A DNA stretch of 64,000 nt. Origin: Bacillota bacterium. Its GTDB lineage: Bacteria > Bacillota > Bacilli > Paenibacillales > NBRC-103111. Every line of letters starts with the position of its first letter. Position 1 is the first letter of the stretch. Where the stretch lies: positions 1 to 64,000 of the forward strand of contig JAEWIS010000007.1 of the NCBI GenBank assembly GCA_023386955.1, read 5' to 3'. The notes below the pieces were generated by a model. The model saw only the letters and a list, made by a program, of their open reading frames with translations, was not told where the DNA came from and did not search any database. A program made the position numbers and the translations under genes. This document shows positions 42,465 through 50,957 of this stretch, in pieces.

Positions 42465-42649
42465 CTAACGGAACTCAGAAGCGCTTAGAGGGGGAAATTA
42501 ACGTATTTTCCAATTTAACGGAATTCAGCGACCGTTAGAAGCCTTTTTTGCATCCAATGGGAGCCAAAAAGCTCTGTAAGAGCCCCTGAGTTCCGTTAGG
42601 TTCCAAACACGCCGCATTTCACCGGCTAAGGGCCGCTGAGTTCCGTTAG
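42465..42649. repeat. four-unit palindromic repeat element, locus 4
   Basis: Four 23-bp units ending (forward sense) CTGAGTTCCGTTAG lie at 42465-42487 and 42515-42537 (reverse) and at 42577-42599 and 42627-42649 (forward). Both pair spacings are exactly 50 bp and the centre gap is 39 bp. The CCGTTAG end is shared with loci 1 and 5. The element sits between convergent genes (lactonase and the last gene of the polysaccharide cluster). Confidence 0.9.
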
Positions 42650-42696
42650 ATTCCGGGCCTGGCCGTAGTGAAACTCAAACAACGTGAAACCCAAAC

Positions 42697-42728
42697 AGCC
42701 CGGAATACCCCAACGGGTACCCCGGGCT
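42697..42728 (-). terminator. candidate terminator of the polysaccharide cluster
   Basis: On the minus strand AGCCCGGGGTACCC pairs with GGGGTATTCCGGGCT around a three-base loop. The T content after it is low (TGTTTGGGTTTC), so the terminator call is moderate. Confidence 0.55.
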
Positions 42729-42745
42729 CACCTCATAAGTCTACC

Positions 42746-43039
42746 TTACCCTTCATACTCTGCTCTCTCATAACGTCTTACCGCTTGCCTGCCCTGCCGG
42801 ATGACGCCGCCCAGGGTTCTTCCTGCGCTGCTCTCCCCCGGTTCCAAGGGAATTACCGTCAGGCCCAGCATGGTATGGTTCAGCTTGTATAGAAGATCAT
42901 GGGCCTTCTTCTTCCCGTAGAGGGAAATGTAGGGTTTGCCCTGGTAGCAAATCGCCCATTTCAACGGATACTTGCGGTCTTTCTCCGCGGTGGACAAGGA
43001 ACGGTTGGACGGGTTGGTGTAAGGGCGTTTTATCTGCAT
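42746..43039 (-). CDS. hypothetical protein at the end of the polysaccharide cluster
   Basis: This 97-residue basic protein (YPLKWAICYQGKPYISLYGKKKAHDLLYKLNHTM) has no signal peptide or membrane helix and no recognised family. Its ATG lies 10 bp inside the end of manC, so it is translationally coupled to it. It is the last gene before a hairpin. The coupling supports it being a real gene. Confidence 0.6.
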   Translation of the reverse strand: MQIKRPYTNPSNRSLSTAEKDRKYPLKWAICYQGKPYISLYGKKKAHDLLYKLNHTMLGLTVIPLEPGESSAGRTLGGVIRQGRQAVRRYERAEYEG

Positions 43040-44397
43040 AGGCTCACGATCTCTTCCCAGGACATGGTCAGACGCTCAATATCGTCCTCTACCAATTCGC
43101 TGCCGGTTTGCACCTCGATGATTTCCAGGTCTGTGAAGGCCCGGATGCTGTGTTTGGCGCCCACCGGAATCTTTACCACATCTCCCGCCTGCAGAGTCCC
43201 GATCCGGTCCTCCAGCACAAACTGGCCGCTTCCGGCGATGACCGTCCATACCTCGCTGCGTTTGGCATGGGTCTGGTAGCTCAGGTTTTTGCCGGCGGAG
43301 ATGCAGATGCGTTTGGTCAGCACCTCCTGACCCTCGGGGAATTTCTTGAAATCCAGCACCCGGTATGAGCCCCACCGTCTCTCCTCGTACATGGGGCGCT
43401 GCTCCAGATGGCCGATGAGATCCTTTACCTTGGGACTGGCGTTTTTGTCCGCAACCAGAATGCCGTCCGGGCTGGCGGATACGATAATGTTCGATACCCC
43501 CAGCACCGCAATGGGAATGTCCAGCTCATTGATCATATGCACATTCTTGGAATCGCCGCAGATGGTGCCGTTGCCAATAAGCGGAGCCTGGATTTCCTCC
43601 GTCAACGTGTTCCAGGTGCCCAGGTCCTTCCACTCGCCTGCATAAGGAAGCACCACAATTTGCTCGGCCTTCTCCACCACCGCGTAGTCGAAGCTGATCT
43701 TGGGCAAACGGTGGTATTGGCGCAGCATTTCCTCGTAATGGATGGGAAGCCCCAGCTCCATCAGCAGGTTGATCATATAGTTCAGCTTAAAGGCGAATAC
43801 GCCGCAGTTCCAAAGCGCCTTCTCCGCAATAAGCGCCTCCGCCTTTTCGCGGCTGGGCTTTTCGGCGAAACGGCTGACCATCATCACCTCTGAGGTATCG
43901 CCGCTGTCCGCCTCCGGCACCACATAGCCGTATTTTTCTGAAGGATAGGTAGGCTCTACCCCCATCAGCGCCAGGTCGGCGCCGGTGGCCGCCACTGCTC
44001 CCTCCAGCTCCTTGATTTTGTCAAAAAAGCTGTCCTCTACATAGGGGTCTACCGGCAGGATGGCTACAACCTCATTCAGGGATACACCCTGAATGGAGTA
44101 CAGGTAAACCGCCGCCAGGGCAATAGCCGGGAAGGTATCCCTGCGCTGGGGCTCCACAATGACGGACACCTCCGGGCCAATTTGGCTCTGGATCATATCC
44201 ACCTGGCCTCTGCCCGTAGCAATGGAAGCGTGGCGGGCAAGTCCCGCACGGCCCATCTGCCGCCATACCCGCTGGACCATGGATTCCATGTCCCCCTGAT
44301 CATTTTGCAGCACCTTCAGAAATTGTTTGGATCGTGCGTCATTGGATAAAGGCCACAGGCGTTTGCCTGAGCCGCCGGATAACAGGACCAGCTTCAT
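43030..44397 (-). CDS. manC: mannose-1-phosphate guanylyltransferase with C-terminal cupin domain
   Basis: This 455-residue enzyme makes GDP-mannose. The nucleotidyltransferase part begins LVLLSGGSGKRLWPLSNDARSKQF, the nucleotide-binding signature, with Lys in place of the usual Thr of GGSGTRLWP. The FAEKPSREKAEALI region follows at about residue 160. The C-terminal third is a cupin (WGSYRVLDF, LSYQTHAKRSEVWTVIAGSGQFVLED, GAKHSIRAF), which in type II enzymes provides the isomerase (ManA-like) function. ATG follows AAAGGGGG. It supplies mannose units for the polysaccharide cluster. Confidence 0.93.
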   Translation of the reverse strand: MKLVLLSGGSGKRLWPLSNDARSKQFLKVLQNDQGDMESMVQRVWRQMGRAGLARHASIATGRGQVDMIQSQIGPEVSVIVEPQRRDTFPAIALAAVYLYSIQGVSLNEVVAILPVDPYVEDSFFDKIKELEGAVAATGADLALMGVEPTYPSEKYGYVVPEADSGDTSEVMMVSRFAEKPSREKAEALIAEKALWNCGVFAFKLNYMINLLMELGLPIHYEEMLRQYHRLPKISFDYAVVEKAEQIVVLPYAGEWKDLGTWNTLTEEIQAPLIGNGTICGDSKNVHMINELDIPIAVLGVSNIIVSASPDGILVADKNASPKVKDLIGHLEQRPMYEERRWGSYRVLDFKKFPEGQEVLTKRICISAGKNLSYQTHAKRSEVWTVIAGSGQFVLEDRIGTLQAGDVVKIPVGAKHSIRAFTDLEIIEVQTGSELVEDDIERLTMSWEEIVSLCR

Positions 44398-44469
44398 GGC
44401 GGTTTCCCCCTTTAAGGTAGTGGTTGTATGTGGAGCATCATTATGTGTGAATGGGACAATAAGCTGCTG

Positions 44470-46797
44470 CTATGCGTTGGATTCCGCTGCACCGAATTTC
44501 ACCGGCACCACCCGTTTGCCGGTGGCATCCTGGACCACCTGCTCCAGCTCCTGGATAAAGCGGGTTTCCTCGAAGGCCTCCGCATGCCGGCGGATCTCCG
44601 CAGGGTCAAACTGGTCCGCATCGAAGGAACGGAGGACGTCCGCCAGGGATTCAATGGTTTGTTCGTCAAAAAATAAGCCGTTCAAGCCGGGCACCACCGT
44701 ATCCAGCGCCCCGCCCTTGCGGAAGGCGATAACCGGCTTGCCGCAGGCATTGGCCTCCAGCGGAGTTATGCCGAAGTCCTCGAAGCCCGGGAACAGCAGG
44801 GCCTGGCAGCGTTTCATGTAACGCTCCACCTCTTCGTCGGGAAGCCGTCCCAGGAAGGTGACGCTGGGGCCGGCAATAGCCTCCAGCCGGCTGCGGTCGG
44901 GACCGTCGCCGATAACCACCAGCTTTTGCCCTGTATAGGAGCAGGCCTCTACGGCCAGATCGATGCGCTTGTAGGACACCAGACGGGAGACGATAAGGAA
45001 AAAATCCTCTGACTCCAGCTCCACCTGGAACCGGTTGACGTTCACCGGCGGAAAAATCACCAGCGCGTCCTTGCCGTAATGCTCCTCAATCCGCCCCTTA
45101 ACCACCGTGGAGTTGGCAATAATCTGGGTGACCTTGCGGGAGGTGGCTTTGTCCCACAGCCGCAGGGGCATCACCAGCATCCGGGCGGCCGTCCGCACCA
45201 GAGAAGGCACCTTCACGGCTTCCATGTAGCTGTTGAAATCCCAGGCGAACCGCATAGGCGTATGGCAGTAGCAGATATGCACCGCTCCTTCATCCACAGG
45301 GGCACCCTTACCGTAGGCGCTGCTGGAGCTGATGACCACGTCGTAGCCCTTCAGGTTCATAGAGGATACGGCAAAGGGGTACAGCCAGAAAAACAGTTTA
45401 AAGCGTTTGTTCACGCCGGGAATGCGCTGCATCCAGGTGGTGCGGATGTCCGCGTCCTGTAGCTCTGGAAGCAGCTTGTCCCGGTCCACGATGGTGGTGA
45501 AAATCGGAGCGTCGGGGTACATCCGGTGAAGCACACCCACCACCCGTTCGGCTCCGCCCATCTGGTTCAGATAGTCGTGAACAATGGCCACTTTTTGGCC
45601 TTTCCCGGCTGGGGCGGCAGGAGCGGGAAGGGCTCGCGCCTGGCGCTGAATGGCCGGCAGGGCAGCGTAAACTTCCTCCACCCGGGCCGCTGTCCGCTGG
45701 ATAGTGAAGAGGGCCTTGACCCGGTCGGCAGCATTGCGCCCCATCCGTACCCGCTGTAGATCATCGGCCAAAAGACGGCCCGCCAGATGGACCAGCTGCT
45801 CCACATGACCGGTTTCGTACAAAAATCCGCTCTCCCCGTCCTCGATAATCTCCGGCACACCCCCGGCCCGGGTGCCCACAACCGGAACACCCTGGGACAT
45901 GGCTTCTATGATGACCCGGCCGAAGGGTTCGTTGTCCGAGCACAGAAACAGCAGATCCGCTGCCGCACAAATCTCCATGACGTCTTTACGGAAGCCGGTA
46001 AACCGCACTCTGTGGGCGATGCCCAGCTCCTCCGCCCGATTGCGCAGGGCAATCTCATATTCGATGTTCTCTTGCCGGAACTTGGCCTCTCCGACAATCC
46101 ACAAATATACATCGTGGCCGTTTTCCCAAAGCCGGGACGCCGCCTCAATGGCATCCTCCTGGCGCTTCCAGGGGGTGATTTGCCCGATAATGGCAGCCAC
46201 CTTGGCCTTCTGCGGGGTGGACAGCTCCTCGCGGATGTTGTGGCGGTGATGGCGTTTTTCGCGCTCATTCATTTCCTTCAGCTCCACCCCGTTGTGGATC
46301 AGGTGCAGCCTTCCGGCCAGCGCCTTCCGGGCGAAGCCTTGGGTGACCGGTTCCGAGATGCCGATGACCGAGCTGCCCGACATCCAGGCCAGCAGATTGA
46401 CCGCCTTGCCCATCAGTCCGCCAGGGGGCATATCCCGCACATGCCAGATCACCGGCAGGCCGTGATGCCAGGTGAACAACGAGGCCATCATCCCTGCCCG
46501 CAGGGAGTTGGCGTGAATCGCATGCACCTGTTTTTTGCGGACGGCACGGGAGAAGCGGAAGCCGGATTTCAGCATACCCAGCACACCCGCCGCCAGTTTC
46601 AGAGGGTTCTTGCTCATCCTGGCCCGGTAGCTCTCAACCGGCTCAACGGCGATATCAGCCTCCCGGGCCCGTTCCAGCAGTTCCCCCTCCGGGGCGAAAA
46701 TCACCGGCGTGGTGTCCGTAAGATGACGCGCCGTGAGAAGAAGGCTGATTTCAGCGCCGCTGACATCGCTGGTGTGGTTATAGAACGCTACGTTCAT
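44470..46797 (-). CDS. two-domain glycosyltransferase (GT4-GT4 fusion)
   Basis: This 775-residue protein holds two complete GT-B glycosyltransferases in one chain. The first (about 1-385) starts MNVAFYNHTSDVSGAEISLL and ends its sugar-nucleotide site with NEPFGRVIIEAMSQGVPVVG. The second (about 400-775) starts VAIVHDYLNQMGGAERVVGVL, like WbaZ/RfbU-type enzymes, with FGITPLEANACGKPVIAF. A short Ala/Pro linker (LPAPAAPAGKGQ) joins them. It may add two successive sugars. ATG at 46797, after AAAGGGGG, lies 20 bp inside the preceding gene. Confidence 0.9.
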   Translation of the reverse strand: MNVAFYNHTSDVSGAEISLLLTARHLTDTTPVIFAPEGELLERAREADIAVEPVESYRARMSKNPLKLAAGVLGMLKSGFRFSRAVRKKQVHAIHANSLRAGMMASLFTWHHGLPVIWHVRDMPPGGLMGKAVNLLAWMSGSSVIGISEPVTQGFARKALAGRLHLIHNGVELKEMNEREKRHHRHNIREELSTPQKAKVAAIIGQITPWKRQEDAIEAASRLWENGHDVYLWIVGEAKFRQENIEYEIALRNRAEELGIAHRVRFTGFRKDVMEICAAADLLFLCSDNEPFGRVIIEAMSQGVPVVGTRAGGVPEIIEDGESGFLYETGHVEQLVHLAGRLLADDLQRVRMGRNAADRVKALFTIQRTAARVEEVYAALPAIQRQARALPAPAAPAGKGQKVAIVHDYLNQMGGAERVVGVLHRMYPDAPIFTTIVDRDKLLPELQDADIRTTWMQRIPGVNKRFKLFFWLYPFAVSSMNLKGYDVVISSSSAYGKGAPVDEGAVHICYCHTPMRFAWDFNSYMEAVKVPSLVRTAARMLVMPLRLWDKATSRKVTQIIANSTVVKGRIEEHYGKDALVIFPPVNVNRFQVELESEDFFLIVSRLVSYKRIDLAVEACSYTGQKLVVIGDGPDRSRLEAIAGPSVTFLGRLPDEEVERYMKRCQALLFPGFEDFGITPLEANACGKPVIAFRKGGALDTVVPGLNGLFFDEQTIESLADVLRSFDADQFDPAEIRRHAEAFEETRFIQELEQVVQDATGKRVVPVKFGAAESNA

Positions 46798-47977
46798 AAA
46801 CAGCCCCCTTTTCCTTTTCCTGAACAGCCTGTTCAAAAATGCCGCTGATGGCGGCGGCCGCCTTTTCCCATGTATAGTTAGCCAGCACAAATTCCCGGCA
46901 GGCTCTTCGCCCCGGTACAAAGCTGGAGCCGTTCAAGGCCGAAATGATCCGGGCCGCAATGGAGGCCGGCTTGTGGTCGTCGAACAGGAGCTCAGGCGAC
47001 AGGCGCTCCAGAATTTCCTTGGTCCCTCCATAAGGCGTGCCCAGGACGGGTGTCCCGCAGGCCAGCGATTCTACCGTAACCAGGCCAAAACCCTCCAGGG
47101 TCACCGTCGGTACAATGCTCAGATCCGCCGCCTGATACCAGCGGACCAGGTCTTCATTGGAGACACGGCCCAAAAGCTTCACCGCCCCGCCCAATCCCTG
47201 CTGGTCGATCAGATCCTGCAAATGGCCCCGAAGCGCTCCGTCCCCGGCAATGTACAGCACCGTATCCGGCTCCGCATGGACCACGGCAGCCATCGCCCGG
47301 ATCAGATTGTCGATGCCCATCCGGTTCACCAGCCGCCGGGCGGCGAACAGCACCTTGGCGCCGGGTTTAAGCCCCAGCGCTCTACGCAGCTCCTCCCGGT
47401 TGTCCGCCGGGCGGAACCGTTCGATATCCGGCGCCCCGGGCACAATATGGACCGCTTCGCCGGGAACTCCGTAATCCCGGGTGAGAATGTCCCGGAAGTA
47501 TTGGCTCAGTACAATAAAGTGATCCGAACGCCGGTAGGACAGGAGCTCCACATTCTTTTTCAGCTGGTAACGCACCTTTTGACCCCAATCCAGACCCGCA
47601 TCCTCTACCAGGGATTCCTGCGCCCATGGCCCGTGGAAGTGGGTCACAATGGGAATATGCGCCGGCACCATGTCCCGCGTCACCATCGAGCTGTACAGAG
47701 CGAAATGTGGGTTAAACACATCGGGCTGATGCCGCAGCAGCTCCGCCTTGGCTCTGGCACGGAAGGCCCTGGTCCGGGCCAGGGTGGACAACCGTTCCGG
47801 CTTATCCAGAACGTCCCGGATATAGGCGGGGGCGGCGATGTCCTCGCCGTGGGCGGTTACCAGCCCTCTTACTGTATGGCCGGTAGCGGCCATGGCTTCC
47901 AGATAGTCGGCAAAATACCGGTTTAACCCGCCAGGGGTGTGATTGATCCAGCCCATTCCCGTTGCCAGTATGTCCAT
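46778..47977 (-). CDS. GT4-type glycosyltransferase
   Basis: This 399-residue GT-B enzyme begins MDILATGMGWINHTPGGLNRYFADYL, with a glycine-rich acceptor loop. It has the donor-site EX7E motif in LEGFGLVTVESLACGTPV (about 290-310). ATG at 47977 follows AGAGGAG; the upstream extension lies in the acetyltransferase gene and is rejected. The sugar transferred cannot be read from the sequence. Confidence 0.88.
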   Translation of the reverse strand: MDILATGMGWINHTPGGLNRYFADYLEAMAATGHTVRGLVTAHGEDIAAPAYIRDVLDKPERLSTLARTRAFRARAKAELLRHQPDVFNPHFALYSSMVTRDMVPAHIPIVTHFHGPWAQESLVEDAGLDWGQKVRYQLKKNVELLSYRRSDHFIVLSQYFRDILTRDYGVPGEAVHIVPGAPDIERFRPADNREELRRALGLKPGAKVLFAARRLVNRMGIDNLIRAMAAVVHAEPDTVLYIAGDGALRGHLQDLIDQQGLGGAVKLLGRVSNEDLVRWYQAADLSIVPTVTLEGFGLVTVESLACGTPVLGTPYGGTKEILERLSPELLFDDHKPASIAARIISALNGSSFVPGRRACREFVLANYTWEKAAAAISGIFEQAVQEKEKGAVYERSVL

Positions 47978-48009
47978 GCTTTCACTGCTCCTCTGCAAAG
48001 TTTTCCTTC

Positions 48010-48660
48010 TTACTTCTGGCCTTCCGCGTACTGCAGGAACTCCTCCGGATTGCCGAACAATCGGCGTGCCTCCTTCAACTGCACTTCCTCCCAGTCCCAC
48101 CAGCGGGACCGTTGAAGCCGCTCGCAGATGTCCGGACCGAAGCGGCTTTTGACCGGCTTGGCAGGAATGCCGACGGCAATGGCATAAGCGGGAATATGTC
48201 CCGTAACGACTGCGCCCGCTCCGATAATGGCACCATCGCCAATAACGGCTCCCCTCAGTATCTGGGCACCCGCCCCGATCCACACATCATTGCCGATCAC
48301 CGGCTCGGGCTTCGGCTGGCTCCAGCCTTCCTCCCTGTCGTCAACCGGCAGCGTAAAGCCGCCCGGCGAATACCAGAAGGGATGGGTGGATACCGCATCC
48401 ACCGGATGTTCATCGCCGCCGATTCTCACTCCCGGGGCAATGGAGCAGAATGCGCCGATTCTGCCGGAATCTATCTCCACGCCTTCGCGGATGTAGGTAT
48501 ACCGGCCGACGGATACGCCGGGATTGATCCGGGTATGGTGCATGACATACACCGTGTCGTGAATGCCGGTCTGCATCTTCTGCTTCTGTGTCTTCCAGTA
48601 GCTCATATACCCGTCCAGCCGGAGCGCGGCCTGCATTTTCCAATTCACGATACTGCTCAT
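48010..48660 (-). CDS. left-handed beta-helix acetyltransferase, copy 2
   Basis: This 216-residue protein is a hexapeptide-repeat acyltransferase of the CatB/Vat type: [35 protein letters not shown], then [32 protein letters not shown]. It contains the conserved HPFWYSPGG loop, which carries the active-site region. It should O-acetylate a sugar of the polysaccharide on the cytoplasmic side. It is a clear paralogue of the following upstream gene; the two start and stop 13 bp apart. Confidence 0.9.
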   Translation of the reverse strand: MSSIVNWKMQAALRLDGYMSYWKTQKQKMQTGIHDTVYVMHHTRINPGVSVGRYTYIREGVEIDSGRIGAFCSIAPGVRIGGDEHPVDAVSTHPFWYSPGGFTLPVDDREEGWSQPKPEPVIGNDVWIGAGAQILRGAVIGDGAIIGAGAVVTGHIPAYAIAVGIPAKPVKSRFGPDICERLQRSRWWDWEEVQLKEARRLFGNPEEFLQYAEGQK

Positions 48661-48672
48661 GGCACCACCCCG

Positions 48673-49344
48673 TTATGAACTCAGCCGCTTCTCCGCCTGT
48701 TGGGGAAGCGAACCGTATAATCTGACAAATTCCTCCACATTACCAAAGCTTGCAGAAGCCGCCTGCAGCTTCGCCTCATCCCATTCCCACCAGCGGATTT
48801 CCCGAAGGGCAAACCGCAGGTCATCATCCTCCACGGCATACTTCAGGAGCTTGCCGGGAATGCCGCCAAACACCGCATATGCCGGTACATGGCTGCCGAC
48901 CACGCTGCCTGCCGCGATCACGGCTCCGTCTTCAATAATGGCTCCCCGCAGAATCGTGGCTCCGGCCCCGATCCATACATCGTTGCCGATTACCGGCGGG
49001 GCTTTGGTCTGCCCCCATCTCCATACCGGTGATTTCAGATCGTGATGGGCGGGGGAATACCAGAAGGGATGATGGGAAGCACCGCTGACCGGATGCTCAT
49101 CCGCCCCGATGGTCACGTTCCAGCTGACGGAGCAAAAGGAGCCGATGGACCCCGACTGGATCATCGTGTTATGCCCCACATAGCTGTACCGCCCGATGGA
49201 CACGGAGGGGGCGATCCGGCTGCCCGTTTCCACACAAACCGTGGGATGGATCAGCTCGTTCTCCGGCTGGACCGACCAATACTGGATAAAACGAAGCAGC
49301 TTGCCGAAGCGTCGGGCCAGCTTGATTTTGGTAGACCGATTCAT
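48673..49344 (-). CDS. left-handed beta-helix acetyltransferase, copy 1
   Basis: This 223-residue hexapeptide-repeat acetyltransferase shares the same plan as its neighbour: [79 protein letters not shown], and a C-terminal WWEWDEAKLQAA helix. The divergence between the copies suggests an old duplication with different acceptors. ATG follows AAAGGAGG. A four-unit repeat element lies upstream. Confidence 0.9.
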   Translation of the reverse strand: MNRSTKIKLARRFGKLLRFIQYWSVQPENELIHPTVCVETGSRIAPSVSIGRYSYVGHNTMIQSGSIGSFCSVSWNVTIGADEHPVSGASHHPFWYSPAHHDLKSPVWRWGQTKAPPVIGNDVWIGAGATILRGAIIEDGAVIAAGSVVGSHVPAYAVFGGIPGKLLKYAVEDDDLRFALREIRWWEWDEAKLQAASASFGNVEEFVRLYGSLPQQAEKRLSS

Positions 49345-49388
49345 GTCCAGCTTCCTCCTTTATCATCAAAAGTGCCGGCGTCCGGCTG

Positions 49389-49576
49389 TCTAACAGACGT
49401 CAGAGCCGCTATTCGGCTGAAATAAGAGCTCCACCAAAGGTAACGGAAGCCACAGCCCTTATTTCAGGAAAAATGGCGGCCTCGGAGCAGTTTTGCTGCA
49501 AATAGCGGCTCTGGCTTCCGTTAGTTTTCTGGAAACGCGTTAACCGGCCGGTTAACGTCCGCTGCTTCCGTTAGAA
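49389..49576. repeat. four-unit palindromic repeat element, locus 5
   Basis: Units lie at 49389-49413 and 49439-49464 (reverse) and 49500-49526 and 49550-49576 (forward, AAATAGCGGCTCTGGCTTCC then GTTAG). The TAAC anchors of the reverse pair (49391, 49441) and the CCGTTAG anchors of the forward pair (49518, 49568) are each exactly 50 bp apart; the centre gap is 35 bp. The first and last units are the most degenerate. It lies inside the polysaccharide operon between two genes of the same strand. Confidence 0.85.
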
Positions 49577-49646
49577 TCCCGGGAGTGGCAGAAGCGCCCT
49601 TCCCGGAACACGTCCGGGAAGCAGCTGCGGGTACTGCGCTCCCGCA

Positions 49647-50807
49647 TCAGCCAACGTTCCACACCGGCTTCAGCAGCTCGGCGTACCGGCGGGTGCACCG
49701 CGCCGTATCGTATTCCAGCGCCGTCGCCCTGGCTGCGTAGCCCATCTGCCGGCGCAGATCCTCGTTGCCCTTCAGGAGGGCGATACATTCCGCCAGAGCA
49801 TCCGTATCCCGACTGGGGACAATAAACCCGTTATGCCCGCTGTCGATGACATCCTTCATGCCCGTCATGTCCGTGACCACCGCCGGCAGTCCGGCAGACA
49901 TGGCCTCCAGGGGAGCCAGGCCGAAGCCGTCCTCCACCGAGGAATGGACATACATGCTTGCTCTGCGCAAGGCGGGCAGCGGATCGCCGGGAGCGCAGGT
50001 GATCCGGACGCCCCGGCTGCGGTATTCCTCCAGGGACTTGGCAATGGAGCGCCAGCCGATACCGCCTACCAGCACCACCTCAATATCCGGGTCGCCCAGC
50101 TTTTCCACCGCATCCAGAAGGTAGTGATACCCCTTGCGGATAGAGATCTGGCCAACCTGGATGATCCGGAATACGCCGTCCTTCCCCGCTTCCCCCGCCT
50201 CCGCAGCCGGAGAAAACCGGGCGGTATCGATGCCCAAGGGTGAATACAGGATACGATTCTCATCAAAGCCGCGGCGGAGAAAGCTTTCGGCCTGAAGCCG
50301 GGAGGCGACGGTAATATAATCCGCCAGCTCGTACTCCCGCATCACCCGCTCCATCCATTCCCGGGAGAAGGGATTACCGCCGATATTCCGCTTTTTGTGC
50401 TCAGCCTCGGTAATCAGGTATACATCCTCCGCATGTGTGGTGGCCGCCTCCAGCACGGTTACGCCGCCGTTTGCCTTGACCTTGCGGAAGGTAGCTTCGG
50501 CAAAACCGGGAAAGGAATGATACACACTGTAGCAAGATGGGTAAACGTCGGCAACGGCTTTGTCAAACTGCATCCCGTTCCAATACACCTGCTTAGAGGG
50601 AAGCCAGCGTACGGGCGTATACCGCAGCCATTTGTCCCACACCGGATTGGGCACACCCACAAATCCCGGCTTCTCCGGGGTTCCCCGGCAATAGACCCCG
50701 GCTTCCACACCAACCGTTTCCATCGCTTTGCAAATAAACTGCAGATGTCCTCCCAGTCCCCCCATGCCGAAGGGAGTGGAGCATCCGGCCAACACCTTGG
50801 TATTCAC
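49647..50807 (-). CDS. GT4-type glycosyltransferase
   Basis: This 386-residue GT-B enzyme has an N-terminal acceptor domain (GCSTPFGMGGLGGHLQFICKAM), a linker near FRIIQVGQISIRKGYHYLL and the donor-site motif VEDGFGLAPLEAMSAGLPAVV (about 280-300). The start is GTG at 50807 with GGGTGG nearby. It is separated from the preceding cluster gene by a two-copy palindromic element. Confidence 0.88.
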   Translation of the reverse strand: MNTKVLAGCSTPFGMGGLGGHLQFICKAMETVGVEAGVYCRGTPEKPGFVGVPNPVWDKWLRYTPVRWLPSKQVYWNGMQFDKAVADVYPSCYSVYHSFPGFAEATFRKVKANGGVTVLEAATTHAEDVYLITEAEHKKRNIGGNPFSREWMERVMREYELADYITVASRLQAESFLRRGFDENRILYSPLGIDTARFSPAAEAGEAGKDGVFRIIQVGQISIRKGYHYLLDAVEKLGDPDIEVVLVGGIGWRSIAKSLEEYRSRGVRITCAPGDPLPALRRASMYVHSSVEDGFGLAPLEAMSAGLPAVVTDMTGMKDVIDSGHNGFIVPSRDTDALAECIALLKGNEDLRRQMGYAARATALEYDTARCTRRYAELLKPVWNVG

Positions 50808-50829
50808 ATGACCACCCGCTTTGATATAA

Positions 50830-50957
50830 TTACCCCCAAAAGTGAAGAGAGGCTCTGTAGCTTATTCCTATTACTTTCGGGGGAGCCCCCGAATAACACC
50901 CCCCAAAAGTGAAGGGAGGCTCTGTTGCCTATTCCGATACCTTTTGGGGGAGCCCGC
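50830..50957. repeat. CCCCC/AAAAGT palindromic element, copies B1 and B2
   Basis: Two tandem copies (50830-50892 and 50898-50957) lie in the opposite orientation to copies A and C. Each has CCCCCAAAAGTGAAG at one end and TTT(C/T)GGGGGAGCCC at the other. Copy B2 overlaps the end of the upstream glycosyltransferase gene and encodes its last eight residues and stop codon. Confidence 0.9.

Noticed and set aside
42173..42538. 121-codon frame across the tandem repeat
   Set aside because: It changes frame relation between repeat copies of 43 and 44 bp and has no ribosome site.
45787..46848. 353-codon open frame antisense to the fused glycosyltransferase
   Set aside because: It is a shadow of a confident gene in GC-rich sequence.
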